The translations under genes and the position numbers were made by a program. A stretch of DNA of 64,000 nt. It comes from Oscillospiraceae bacterium. Lineage in GTDB: Bacteria; Bacillota; Clostridia; Oscillospirales; Acutalibacteraceae. Every line of letters begins with the position of its first letter. The first letter of the stretch is position 1. Positions 43,066-51,993 of the stretch are shown one piece after another. A model generated the notes under the pieces. The model had not been told where the DNA came from. It did no database searches and was given only the letters and a program-made list of their open reading frames with translations. The DNA lies in NCBI GenBank assembly GCA_015065935.1, contig SVPI01000005.1, positions 27,171 to 91,170 on the forward strand, given 5' to 3'.

Positions 43066-43094
43066 TTGACATATTATGGGAAAAATATTATTAT
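43066..43094 (+). promoter_or_regulatory. SigA-type promoter of phosphoglucomutase
   Basis: TTGACA (43066-43071), 17 nt, TATTAT (43089-43094). It is back to back with the sigma factor promoter; the two -35 boxes are only 14 nt apart. Confidence 0.75.
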
Positions 43095-43120
43095 ATTATT
43101 TAGGACAAGGAGGTCTTTTT

Positions 43121-44830
43121 ATGTACGATAAAGAGTATTTACTGTGGTGTGAACGCGCCACCAAGGACCCTGATGTTGTTGAGGAACTTAAAAAACTTTC
43201 AAACAACGAGGATGCTAAAAAGGAAGCGTTTTATAAAAATCTTGAATTCGGTACCGGCGGTCTTAGAGGCATTATTGGCGCGGGTACAAACCGTATGAAT
43301 GTTTATACCGTTGCTAAGGCTACCCAAGGCCTTGCGGCTTATGTTAATTCTGTTTCAAAAAATGGTAAGGTTGCCGTTGCTTATGACAGCAGAATTAAAT
43401 CCGATATTTTTGCTAAAACAACAGCCGAGGTTTTGGCAGCAAACGGAATTAAGGTTTATATCTATCCTGAACTAATGCCTACCCCAATGCTTTCATTTGC
43501 TGTAAGGCATTATTCCTGCGATGCAGGTGTTGTTATTACTGCAAGCCATAACCCTGCAAAGTATAACGGCTACAAGGCTTATGGTCCCGATGGCTGTCAG
43601 TTAACACTTGAAGCTGCAGAATATGTTCTGAGCATTATGGATAAGGTTGATATTTTTGATGGCGTTAAATCGGTTGATTTTGATACTGCTTTAAAGGAAG
43701 GCAAAATTGAATACATTACCCAGGACGCCATTGAGTGCTATCTTGATGAGGTTCAAAAGTGCAGTGTTGCCGATAAGGATTTAGACCTTAGCGACCTTAA
43801 GGTTATTTATACCCCCATTCACGGTAGCGGTAATAAACCCGTTCGTGCAATTCTTAAAAGAATAGGCATTGAAAACGTTACCGTTGTTAAAGAACAAGAA
43901 ATGCCCGATGGCAACTTCCCCACTGCTCCCTACCCCAACCCCGAAATTCGCCAGCCATTTGAAATTGCACTTAAAATGGCCAAGGAAATTTGCCCTGACA
44001 TTCTTTTAGCAACCGACCCTGACTGTGATAGAGTTGGAATTGCAGTTCACCATAAGGGCGAATTTAAGCTTTTAACAGGTAATGATGTTGGTATTTTGCT
44101 TCTTGATTACATTTGCAAACAACGCACCAAAAACGGCACTATGCCCCAAAAACCTGTTGCAGTTAAAACCATTGTTACAAGCGAAATGTGCCGTGGAATT
44201 TGTAAGGATTTTGGCGTTGAGCTTATTGATGTTTTAACAGGCTTTAAGTTTATTGGTGAGCAAATAGGCCTGCTTGAGGAAAAAGGCGAAGAAAACCGTT
44301 ATATCTTTGGCTTCGAAGAAAGCTATGGTTATCTTGCAGGAAGCTATGTTCGTGATAAGGATGCCGTTATTGGCTCAATGCTTATTTGCGAAATGACCGC
44401 ATATTATAAAAATAAAGGCATGACCCTTGTTGATGCTCTTAATGCCCTTTTTGAAAAATACGGTTATTATATTTGCGCACAGTCCTCCTTTGCCTTTGAG
44501 GGCATTAGCGGAATGGAAAAGATGCAGAGCATTATGAATGAGCTTCGCACAAACCCACCAAAAGAGCTTTGCGGCGTTAAAATTACCGAGATTTGCGATT
44601 ATGAGTTATCGGTTAAAAAAGACCTGGTAAACGCCAAGGAAAGCGTTATTACCCTTCCTAAATCAAACGTTCTAGGTTTTACACTTGAAAATGGTTGCGG
44701 ATTTATTGTTCGCCCCTCAGGCACAGAGCCTAAGATTAAGATTTATTTCTCCTCCGTTGCCGAAACCCTTGAAGCTTCTAATGCAAACATTGAAGATATG
44801 AAACAGGGATGCACCGTTTGGTTTAAGTAA
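43121..44830 (+). CDS. pgcA: Phosphoglucomutase/phosphomannomutase (PgcA type)
   Basis: A 569-residue alpha-D-phosphohexomutase that interconverts glucose 1- and 6-phosphate for cell-wall and glycogen precursors. The active-site Ser is in TASHNPAKYNGYK, the magnesium site is DPDCDRVG, the sugar-binding loop is GFEESYGY, and the phosphate-binding loop is RPSGTEPK. FGTGGLRG near the N-terminus is typical of the long PgcA form. ATG 43121 follows AAGGAGG; the longer frame (43076) starts upstream of the transcript start. It is a single-gene unit with its own promoter and terminator. Confidence 0.94.
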   Translation: MYDKEYLLWCERATKDPDVVEELKKLSNNEDAKKEAFYKNLEFGTGGLRGIIGAGTNRMNVYTVAKATQGLAAYVNSVSKNGKVAVAYDSRIKSDIFAKTTAEVLAANGIKVYIYPELMPTPMLSFAVRHYSCDAGVVITASHNPAKYNGYKAYGPDGCQLTLEAAEYVLSIMDKVDIFDGVKSVDFDTALKEGKIEYITQDAIECYLDEVQKCSVADKDLDLSDLKVIYTPIHGSGNKPVRAILKRIGIENVTVVKEQEMPDGNFPTAPYPNPEIRQPFEIALKMAKEICPDILLATDPDCDRVGIAVHHKGEFKLLTGNDVGILLLDYICKQRTKNGTMPQKPVAVKTIVTSEMCRGICKDFGVELIDVLTGFKFIGEQIGLLEEKGEENRYIFGFEESYGYLAGSYVRDKDAVIGSMLICEMTAYYKNKGMTLVDALNALFEKYGYYICAQSSFAFEGISGMEKMQSIMNELRTNPPKELCGVKITEICDYELSVKKDLVNAKESVITLPKSNVLGFTLENGCGFIVRPSGTEPKIKIYFSSVAETLEASNANIEDMKQGCTVWFK

Positions 44831-44840
44831 AACAAAAATT

Positions 44841-44873
44841 AAAACACCTCTGCAAAAAGCAGAGGTGTTTTTT
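44841..44873. terminator. Bidirectional terminator between pgcA and engB
   Basis: AACACCTCTGC/GCAGAGGTGTT with an A5 loop, T run on the plus strand and A-rich flank on the other. Confidence 0.92.
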
Positions 44874-44874
44874 A

Positions 44875-45456
44875 TTAAATTAACGATTCTAAATATTCAC
44901 GCAATTCATTAACGCCGTTTCCGTTAAGTGATGAAAAGGTAAAGATTTTGCAGTCAGGAAGAATTTCTCTTACCACGCCGCTTATTTCCTCCTCCATCTT
45001 TAAAAACTCGCTACGATTTAATTTGTCGCTTTTTGTGAGAATTACCGAACACGGAATATCCATTGCTTTTAAAAACTTAAGCATTGTAATATCAAAATCC
45101 CCGGGCCTATGGCGCATATCAATAAGCTGAAACACATTTTTTATGTTTCTGCCCGATTTAAAGTAGCCCTCCATTAAGGTTGACCAACGGTCCTTTTCGG
45201 CAAAAGGTACCTTAGCGTAGCCATAACCCGGTAAATCTACCAGGCGCGCACAGTCAAGCTTATAAAAATTAATTGTAACTGTTTTTCCGGGCTTTGTGCT
45301 GACCCTTGCAAGATTTTTTCTACCTAATAAGCGGTTTATTAGAGATGATTTACCAACATTTGATTTGCCCGAAAAACAAATTTCCGGCAGGTCAGATTTT
45401 GTCAGCTGTTCAAAGGTTCCAAAGGCCTGTTCAAAAATAGCCGTATTATAATTCAT
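44875..45456 (-). CDS. engB: Ribosome biogenesis GTP-binding protein EngB (YsxC)
   Basis: A 193-residue GTPase needed for assembly of the 50S subunit. G1 is GKSNVGKSS, G3 is DLPGYGYAKV, G4 is TKSDK and the G5 motif is FSSLNGNG. The start is set at ATG 45456, which is 5 nt after GGAGG; the TTG and ATG codons just upstream overlap that site. It lies 14 nt after lon, the same order as lonA-ysxC in Bacillus. Confidence 0.95.
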   Translation of the reverse strand: MNYNTAIFEQAFGTFEQLTKSDLPEICFSGKSNVGKSSLINRLLGRKNLARVSTKPGKTVTINFYKLDCARLVDLPGYGYAKVPFAEKDRWSTLMEGYFKSGRNIKNVFQLIDMRHRPGDFDITMLKFLKAMDIPCSVILTKSDKLNRSEFLKMEEEISGVVREILPDCKIFTFSSLNGNGVNELREYLESLI

Positions 45457-45470
45457 CATTGCCTCCAATT

Positions 45471-47882
45471 TTACTGAGCGGTAGAGCGAATTGCCGTTTT
45501 TTCAGGAATAAAATTGATTTTTTCCGTAAACGCATCGCTATTTTCATCAGTTAAGTTTTCACTTACAAAAGCGTAATTTAAAATTTCAGTAACATTTTGT
45601 ACAGGAATGAAATTAAGCTTGGTTCTTACAGTATCATCAAGCTCGCTTAAGTCAGCAACATTTTCTTTAGGAATAAACACAGTTTTAATGCCACCACGGT
45701 GTGCCGCCATTGCTTTTTCTCTAAGGCCACCAATTTTAAGCACTCTACCTCTAATAGTAACTTCACCTGTCATTGCAATATCACGGCGAACTCTTTTTCC
45801 TGTGAGGGCTGAAACAATAGCCGTGGTAATGGTTACACCTGCCGAAGGACCATCCTTTGGAACAGCATTTTCGGGTGCGTGAATGTGAATATCCTTTGTC
45901 TTGTAAAATTCCCCATCAACGCCCAATGCATTTGCATTAGCACGAATAAATGTGATGGCTGCTCTGGCAGATTCCTTCATAACATCACCAAGACTACCTG
46001 TGAGTTCTACTTTTCCGGTACCCTCCATAACGCAAACCTCAAGGGGTAATAGTTCCCCGCCAACGCTGGTCCAAGCAAGGCCATTTACAAGACCAACCTC
46101 ATCACTGCATTCAATTAAATCGGCCGAATATTTTTGAGGACCGATAAGTTGGCGTAAATCCTCTGCCTTGATAACCAGTTTTGTCGCGTTTTCCTTAATG
46201 ATAGCCTTAACAGCTTTTCTGCACAAAGTAGCAATTTGTCGCTCAAGTAGTCTTACACCCGATTCTCTCGTGTAACCATCAATAATAGCGTAAATAGCAT
46301 CATCGGTAATTTTGCAATCTTTAGCAGTAAGACCGTGTTTTTGAAGCTGTCGCTTAATAAGAAATTTTTTAGCAATATTAAACTTTTCTTCCCTTGTATA
46401 GCTTGAAAGCTCAATAATTTCAAGTCGGTCAAAAAGTGCGGGCGGAATTGTATCCACCGAGTTTGCCGTTGCAATGAACACTATCTTGCTTAAATCATAA
46501 GGCAGTTCAATGTAGTGGTCGGTAAAGGTGGAATTTTGTTCGCCATCAAGCACCTCAAGGAGCGCGGCGGCAGGGTCGCCTTTATAATCTCTGCCCAGTT
46601 TGTCGATTTCATCTAGTAAAATAAGTGCATTGTTGCTACCTGCCTGTTTTACAGCATTTATAATTCTGCCAGGCATTGCACCAATATAGGTTTTTCTATG
46701 TCCTCTGATTTCGGCTTCGTCGCTAACACCGCCAAGAGAGAGCCTTGCAAAGCGCCTTCCCATACATTCTGCAATTGTTTTACCGATAGATGTTTTACCA
46801 ACGCCCGGAGGGCCTACGAGGCAAATAATTTGACCGCTGATATCGGTTTTAAGGTTATAAACACACAGCATTTCAAGGATTCTGTCCTTAACCTTTTTCA
46901 TACCATAAAAATCACGGTCAAGAATTTTTTGAGACCTTGAAATATCTTTTGAAACCTTTGTAACGTTAAGCCACGGAAGCTCAAGGCAAATATCAAGATA
47001 GTTTCTTACAACGGTAGCCTCGTGTGAGCCTGCCGGCATTTTTAGCAACTTATTAACTTCAATGTTTAGTTTTTCTTTAATTTCTTCAGGTGCATTTAGT
47101 GATAAAATGCGGCTTCGGTAATCTTCAATTTCATCACCACTGTCATCGCCGTAAAGCTCGTTATTTAACGCTTTTATTTGTTCACGCATATAATATTCTC
47201 TATGCTGGTCATCCATTGCGGTTCTGACCTCGGCATCGATTTTTTTATCAAATGCAATGATTTGACCTTCCTTTTTAAGGAGGAGAGTAAGCGCCTTTGC
47301 ACGATTAATAACATTTGCTTCCTCAAGTAAAACGTGTTTATCATCCATAGAAGCGGGAATTTGCATAGCAATATAATCACAAAGATACGAAAGGCTATTT
47401 GCAGAAGCAACCTCCATAATAATATCGGGAGGGATTCTGCCATTTACAAGAGCATACTTTTCAAAATTTTCTTTTACCTTTCTGAAAAGTGCCTCAACAT
47501 AATTTTCGCTTCTTTTAATGGGCTCATCATCAAAAAGTGTTATATCAGCTTTAAGGTGTGTGCCTTCGTTATAAAGCAAATTAAGCTTTGCACGCTTAAC
47601 GCCACCAACCAATACCCTTATTTCATTTTCAGAAATCTTAAGAATATGACGGATTTTTGCATAGCAGCCAACGGTGTAAACATCGTTTTGCTTTGGGTCT
47701 TCAACGGCGGTTTCATACTGGGTTACAAGAAAAATGCCTCTATCCCCTGCCATTGCCGATTTAATCGCTTCAATACTCTTTTTTCTGCCGGCATCAAAAT
47801 TCAGCACCATATTAGGAAAAACAATTAAGTCCCTCAACGCTACACAGCTAACGCCGAATAAGTTACTGTTATTATTTATCAT
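45471..47882 (-). CDS. lon: ATP-dependent protease Lon
   Basis: An 803-residue AAA+ protease that degrades damaged and regulatory proteins. It has the Lon N-terminal domain (about 10-200), a coiled helical region, Walker A GPPGVGKTS, the GHRKTYIGAMPGRI segment, Walker B ALILLDEIDKL, and the protease domain with the dyad Ser680 (DGPSAG) and Lys723 (REKAMAAHR). ATG 47882 follows GGAGG at 10 nt. The dyad spacing of 43 residues is as in other Lon proteins. A promoter lies 35-63 nt upstream. Confidence 0.97.
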   Translation of the reverse strand: MINNNSNLFGVSCVALRDLIVFPNMVLNFDAGRKKSIEAIKSAMAGDRGIFLVTQYETAVEDPKQNDVYTVGCYAKIRHILKISENEIRVLVGGVKRAKLNLLYNEGTHLKADITLFDDEPIKRSENYVEALFRKVKENFEKYALVNGRIPPDIIMEVASANSLSYLCDYIAMQIPASMDDKHVLLEEANVINRAKALTLLLKKEGQIIAFDKKIDAEVRTAMDDQHREYYMREQIKALNNELYGDDSGDEIEDYRSRILSLNAPEEIKEKLNIEVNKLLKMPAGSHEATVVRNYLDICLELPWLNVTKVSKDISRSQKILDRDFYGMKKVKDRILEMLCVYNLKTDISGQIICLVGPPGVGKTSIGKTIAECMGRRFARLSLGGVSDEAEIRGHRKTYIGAMPGRIINAVKQAGSNNALILLDEIDKLGRDYKGDPAAALLEVLDGEQNSTFTDHYIELPYDLSKIVFIATANSVDTIPPALFDRLEIIELSSYTREEKFNIAKKFLIKRQLQKHGLTAKDCKITDDAIYAIIDGYTRESGVRLLERQIATLCRKAVKAIIKENATKLVIKAEDLRQLIGPQKYSADLIECSDEVGLVNGLAWTSVGGELLPLEVCVMEGTGKVELTGSLGDVMKESARAAITFIRANANALGVDGEFYKTKDIHIHAPENAVPKDGPSAGVTITTAIVSALTGKRVRRDIAMTGEVTIRGRVLKIGGLREKAMAAHRGGIKTVFIPKENVADLSELDDTVRTKLNFIPVQNVTEILNYAFVSENLTDENSDAFTEKINFIPEKTAIRSTAQ

Positions 47883-47916
47883 AAAGGAATTTCCTCCAAA
47901 AAACGGATTTCTTAAT

Positions 47917-47945
47917 ATTATACTATAAAGAGAAAATTTCTTCAA
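47917..47945 (-). promoter_or_regulatory. SigA-type promoter of lon-engB
   Basis: On the minus strand TTGAAG (47945-47940), 17 nt, TATAAT (47922-47917). Confidence 0.7.
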
Positions 47946-47952
47946 CAAAATT

Positions 47953-47988
47953 TGTAAAAAAATAAGAGCAGGAAATTTCCTGCTCTTA
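47953..47988 (-). terminator. Terminator of the GH2 gene
   Basis: The palindrome AAGAGCAGGAAA/TTTCCTGCTCTT (47964-47987) is followed on the minus strand by ATTTTTTTAC. Confidence 0.85.
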
Positions 47989-47995
47989 AAATTAT

Positions 47996-50248
47996 TTATT
48001 TTGTTTTAGGCTTTTTAATTTTATTAAGCTTAGCGTTAAGGTCAAGGAGCTGTTCCTTAGTAAACTTAATATCAGCCATACCGCCCATAAGTGTAAAGAG
48101 GCGAAGCACGGTAAATCCGCCCATCATACTCATCATATCTGGGCCGATTTCAAAGCCCATGGCTTCCATTTTGCCATCCTTACCCTTACCACCCATAAGC
48201 TTGCCGGCAAGGCTCATAAAGAGCATTTTGCCCTGCAAGGTAGCAAGAACATCGCTCATTTTATCGTTTAATGAGAGATATCCCTCAGGCGCATCAATAT
48301 CAAACCAGTTGAGAATTGCACCCTTTTCTTTAAGGCGGTATTCCTCGTTAAAGGTGTCAACCTTGCGGATAACACTTTCATCCTTAAACTCGCCTGCAAC
48401 AGCAGTAAGTTTTGTTTCGCCAACGTTCTTAACCTCAAAGTAGAAGAAATGGTCATCAGCAGTCTTTTTGCCAAGGCTTACTCCGTTTGCAAAAAGCTCA
48501 ACCTCGGGAAGATTTGAATAAACGGTAACCTTAGTTACATCCTCTACCCTATCAATATATCTCTTTCCACAAAGGTGAACGAATTTTTCATCGGAAAGCC
48601 ATGCTTTGTAAGCATAAAAAGCATCCTTTTTATACTTACGGTCAATAGTAACAAGACCCTTGTGGTTTTGACCATTTTCGCCGCCCTCATTACGAGCGTC
48701 GGCACCAAAGTCAAACATATTCCAAACATGGGTTGCCCACATATATTTGCGGGTAAAGAACTGCTTAATTAGCTCCTCATGGTAATATGCCTGGTATTCC
48801 TCGGTGTAATCGCCCTGGCGGGGTTCAGAGGTGTGCCAATTAAGGGCTTCACAGCCATATTCAGAGCAGCCGATAGGAATGTTCGGATGCATTTTATGGA
48901 ACTTATCAAACCAAGGACCGTTCATATCGGTTTCGCCGCCGTACCAACCGAAATAGTGGTTGTAGGAAACAACATCGGGAATTTGGAGATAAGGGTCATC
49001 CATTTTGCACATTGAAACAGCTGCAATGGTTGTTAAACGCGTCTTATCCATTTCGTGACACATATCATTTAAAATGCGGTGATTTTCCAGTAAATCATCA
49101 TCGCTGCCGCCAATACCAATTTCGTTTGAAAGACCCCAAACAACAATGGATGGGTGGTTATAGTTTTGGGTAATTAGTTCCTTCATCTGAGAAATTGTGT
49201 TCTCGCGGCCTGTAGGCATATGCTTTGAAATATAAGGAATTTCGGCCCAAATTACAAGACCATACTCATCGCAAAGGTCGTAAAAACACTGGTCGTGCTG
49301 ATAGTGAGCTAAACGAATGGTGGTTGCGCCAAGCTCGTAAATTAACTCAATATCTTCCTTGTGGTCCTCTTTAGAAAGAGCATTGCCCTTACCCCAACGG
49401 TCCTGATGGCGGGAAACACCGCGCAGAGGATACTCTTCTCCGTTTAAGATAAAGCCGTTATTGGGGTCAATTTTAAAGGTACGGCAGCCAAAACGAGCAG
49501 AAATATTATCAAGAACAGTTTCATTCTCAATAAGCTCGGCCTTGGCGGTATAGAGATAAGGATTCTTTCTGCCGTGCCAAAGGGTTACATCCTTAATGGT
49601 TAAAACAACCTTTGTATCATTAGAGGTGGTTTCGGCTACAGTATTTCCCTCTTTGTCCTCAATAACATAATGAACCTGCTGTCCCATTTTGCCGTTTGTA
49701 ACAAATGTTTCAATGGTAACATCGGCATCAGCACCCTTGATTTCAGGAGTAACAGCAATGCCGGGACCACCATAATAATCAAGGTCAAAGTGTGATTCGT
49801 TAACGCAAATAATGTTAACATCTCTGTAAATACCACCATAGAAGGTGAAATCGGCCATTTGAGGATAAACTCTATCATTAGCAGAGTTATCAACAGCAAT
49901 GGTAAGAATATTTACAGCCTCGAGGGAATCGGTTAAATCAACACGCCAGGTTGAATAACCACCATCGTGGTGTGCAAGACACTTGCCGTTTAAGTAAACA
50001 TCGGCAGAGGAGTTTGCACCTCTGATTTCCAGATAATAACGGTCAGCCTCAGGTAAATCGGCCTTATTTAAAGCCTTGGCATAGTAGGCGGTGCCACGAT
50101 AATAATCATTGTCACCATCCTGACCATCAATAGCATTAAAGCAATGAGGCAGGTTTACAAAGCACCATTTATTTGAAATTTCGGTAGGAATTTCTGTGGC
50201 AAGTTTTGTAAAGGCCCATTTCGCATTAAAATTGATAATATTTCGCAT
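47996..50248 (-). CDS. GH2 beta-glycosidase (beta-galactosidase or beta-glucuronidase)
   Basis: A 750-residue cytosolic glycosidase; no signal peptide. The order is sugar-binding domain (about 1-165), immunoglobulin-like domain (165-270), TIM barrel (270-570), then a C-terminal extension. The acid/base is Glu376 in WGLSNE and the nucleophile Glu463 in GCSEYG. A NHKG motif follows the barrel strand where beta-glucuronidases carry Asn-x-Lys to hold the carboxylate, but similar motifs occur in GH2 beta-galactosidases, so the substrate is open. The neighbouring uronate genes favour a glucuronide. The last 90 residues are rich in Met, Gly and Lys (MGGKG, MMSMMGG). A hexuronide-type symporter gene lies directly upstream. 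Confidence 0.85.
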   Translation of the reverse strand: MRNIINFNAKWAFTKLATEIPTEISNKWCFVNLPHCFNAIDGQDGDNDYYRGTAYYAKALNKADLPEADRYYLEIRGANSSADVYLNGKCLAHHDGGYSTWRVDLTDSLEAVNILTIAVDNSANDRVYPQMADFTFYGGIYRDVNIICVNESHFDLDYYGGPGIAVTPEIKGADADVTIETFVTNGKMGQQVHYVIEDKEGNTVAETTSNDTKVVLTIKDVTLWHGRKNPYLYTAKAELIENETVLDNISARFGCRTFKIDPNNGFILNGEEYPLRGVSRHQDRWGKGNALSKEDHKEDIELIYELGATTIRLAHYQHDQCFYDLCDEYGLVIWAEIPYISKHMPTGRENTISQMKELITQNYNHPSIVVWGLSNEIGIGGSDDDLLENHRILNDMCHEMDKTRLTTIAAVSMCKMDDPYLQIPDVVSYNHYFGWYGGETDMNGPWFDKFHKMHPNIPIGCSEYGCEALNWHTSEPRQGDYTEEYQAYYHEELIKQFFTRKYMWATHVWNMFDFGADARNEGGENGQNHKGLVTIDRKYKKDAFYAYKAWLSDEKFVHLCGKRYIDRVEDVTKVTVYSNLPEVELFANGVSLGKKTADDHFFYFEVKNVGETKLTAVAGEFKDESVIRKVDTFNEEYRLKEKGAILNWFDIDAPEGYLSLNDKMSDVLATLQGKMLFMSLAGKLMGGKGKDGKMEAMGFEIGPDMMSMMGGFTVLRLFTLMGGMADIKFTKEQLLDLNAKLNKIKKPKTK

Positions 50249-50330
50249 AAAGAAAAACCTCCGGAAAACTTAAACTAATTAGATTATACATTAAGATGGA
50301 ATTGAAAGTTTAAACAAATTTTAAATTTTT

Positions 50331-50360
50331 AAAAAGTACGACCGCGGTTAGCGGTCGTAC
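50331..50360 (-). terminator. Terminator of the symporter gene
   Basis: GTACGACCGC/GCGGTCGTAC around GGTTA, followed on the minus strand by TTTTT. It separates the symporter from the GH2 gene. Confidence 0.88.
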
Positions 50361-50374
50361 AAATTTGAAATTTA

Positions 50375-51769
50375 TTATTCTGCTTCAATCTCGCGACCGA
50401 GTTCAGCATTCATTTTTTCAAGAGTTTTCTTATCAAGATTATAAACAAGACCAAGACCAACAAATTGAAGAATTGCAGAGAATAAGAATGTTGCTGCAAC
50501 GATATAGCGCATATTAACAGCAACTTCCCAAAGCTGATTTCCTTCGTTTGCACCAACATATCCGAATGCAACCATGATAATCAAAACAAGTGAAGGACCA
50601 ATGCCTTGTGCAAGTTTGCGGAAGAAGGAGTGAAGTGAATAAACAGTACCTTCTTCACGTCTACCGGTTTTCCATTCGTTATAGTCGATAGCATCGCCCA
50701 TCATAGCCCAAGAAACGGTTGAATAAATACCAAGACCAAGGGAGAAGAAAAGCTGGCAAACAATATAAATGATAAGATCTAAGTTTGTGTTGCTGGGGAT
50801 AATAACAAAAAGGCCGAGACCTGCAACAATAGAAACTATTGAACCAAATGTAGCAAGTTCCTTTTTGCCGTATTTAGCAACCATTTTACGTGCAAGAGGA
50901 GTGAAAACAACGATAGGAATCATTGCGAATAATTGAACAATACCGGAAATTTGAACGTTTTTGAAGTAGGACTGGAAGATAACGGTAACGGCGGTAGTAG
51001 CACCCTGCATACCAATAAACATACCCATTGCTGCAATTGTTGCACCAACTGCAGGTCTATTCTTAATAAAGTTTACAAATGCTTTGAAAACATTAAATTT
51101 AGGTTGCTCTTCGTTTAATGTAACATCGGTATCAACACGAATTTCGGTATTGCGAATCATAAACTGGAAGCAAATAAATCCGAGTACACCCATGATAAGA
51201 GCGGCGATGAATACACGTTCACCAATAAGGTTGTTATCCTTATCATAAATAATGAAGGGAAGAATAACCATAGGTAACATATTACCAAAAATAGAACCAA
51301 TGGAACGCCAAGCGGAAAGCGAAGCTCTGTCTTTAACGTCATTAGAAATTAAAGAAAGCAAAGAACCGTAAGGAACATTGGCAACGGTGTAAAAAGCATC
51401 CCAAACAACATAACCTGCAATAAAGATTATGAATTTAGCCCATGTAGGAGCATTGGGGAAAGGCAAGAAACAGCAAGCTCCACCAACAATCAAGCCAATA
51501 GAACCGGCCCAAATGTAAGCCAAAAACTTGTTACGCTTGTATGTACGCTTGTCTGCATCAATGATTGAACCGATAAGAGGATCATTAATAGCATCCCAAA
51601 CCTGAACGATGATAAGCAATAATGCATACCAAAGGTCCATACCCATAAATTGTGTCCAGAAAATTGACATTGTGCCCTTAAGTGCAAAACTCATATTACA
51701 ACCAAGGTCACCGGCCGCATAGGCAATACTGTCACGTATGCCAAACTTGCGTGGAGTTTTGTTTTCCAT
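50375..51769 (-). CDS. Glycoside-pentoside-hexuronide (GPH) family sugar:cation symporter
   Basis: A 464-residue MFS_2 transporter with about 12 membrane helices. The N-terminal RDSIAYAAGDLGCNMSF and the VWDAINDPLIGSIID motif after helix 2 are family hallmarks; Asp residues there bind the coupling cation. MGDAIDYNEWKTGRREEGTVYSL between the later helices is another. Likely substrates are beta-galactosides, beta-glucuronides or related glycosides, matching the GH2 enzyme encoded next. ATG 51769 follows an AGAGAGG site. The terminator between the two genes implies separate or attenuated transcription. Confidence 0.88.
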   Translation of the reverse strand: MENKTPRKFGIRDSIAYAAGDLGCNMSFALKGTMSIFWTQFMGMDLWYALLLIIVQVWDAINDPLIGSIIDADKRTYKRNKFLAYIWAGSIGLIVGGACCFLPFPNAPTWAKFIIFIAGYVVWDAFYTVANVPYGSLLSLISNDVKDRASLSAWRSIGSIFGNMLPMVILPFIIYDKDNNLIGERVFIAALIMGVLGFICFQFMIRNTEIRVDTDVTLNEEQPKFNVFKAFVNFIKNRPAVGATIAAMGMFIGMQGATTAVTVIFQSYFKNVQISGIVQLFAMIPIVVFTPLARKMVAKYGKKELATFGSIVSIVAGLGLFVIIPSNTNLDLIIYIVCQLFFSLGLGIYSTVSWAMMGDAIDYNEWKTGRREEGTVYSLHSFFRKLAQGIGPSLVLIIMVAFGYVGANEGNQLWEVAVNMRYIVAATFLFSAILQFVGLGLVYNLDKKTLEKMNAELGREIEAE

Positions 51770-51907
51770 AAAACTTTACCTCTCTTTAAAATAATTAGTG
51801 CTCAAACCCAGAGCATTTCATATTTATTATAACTTACCCTAAAAACTTTTGTTAGGAAAATTTTTAATTGTTTTTGCACAATTTTTATATTTGGACATAA
51901 ATTTTTG

Positions 51908-51936
51908 TTGAATTTTATTTGAAAATGTACTATAAT
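51908..51936 (+). promoter_or_regulatory. SigA-type promoter of the first AraC regulator
   Basis: TTGAAT (51908-51913), 17 nt, TATAAT (51931-51936), 57 nt before the start codon. Confidence 0.65.
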
Positions 51937-51993
51937 AATCCAAAAGATTAGATAAAATTTGTTATTCATTACCAATAATGGCAGGTGAAACCT

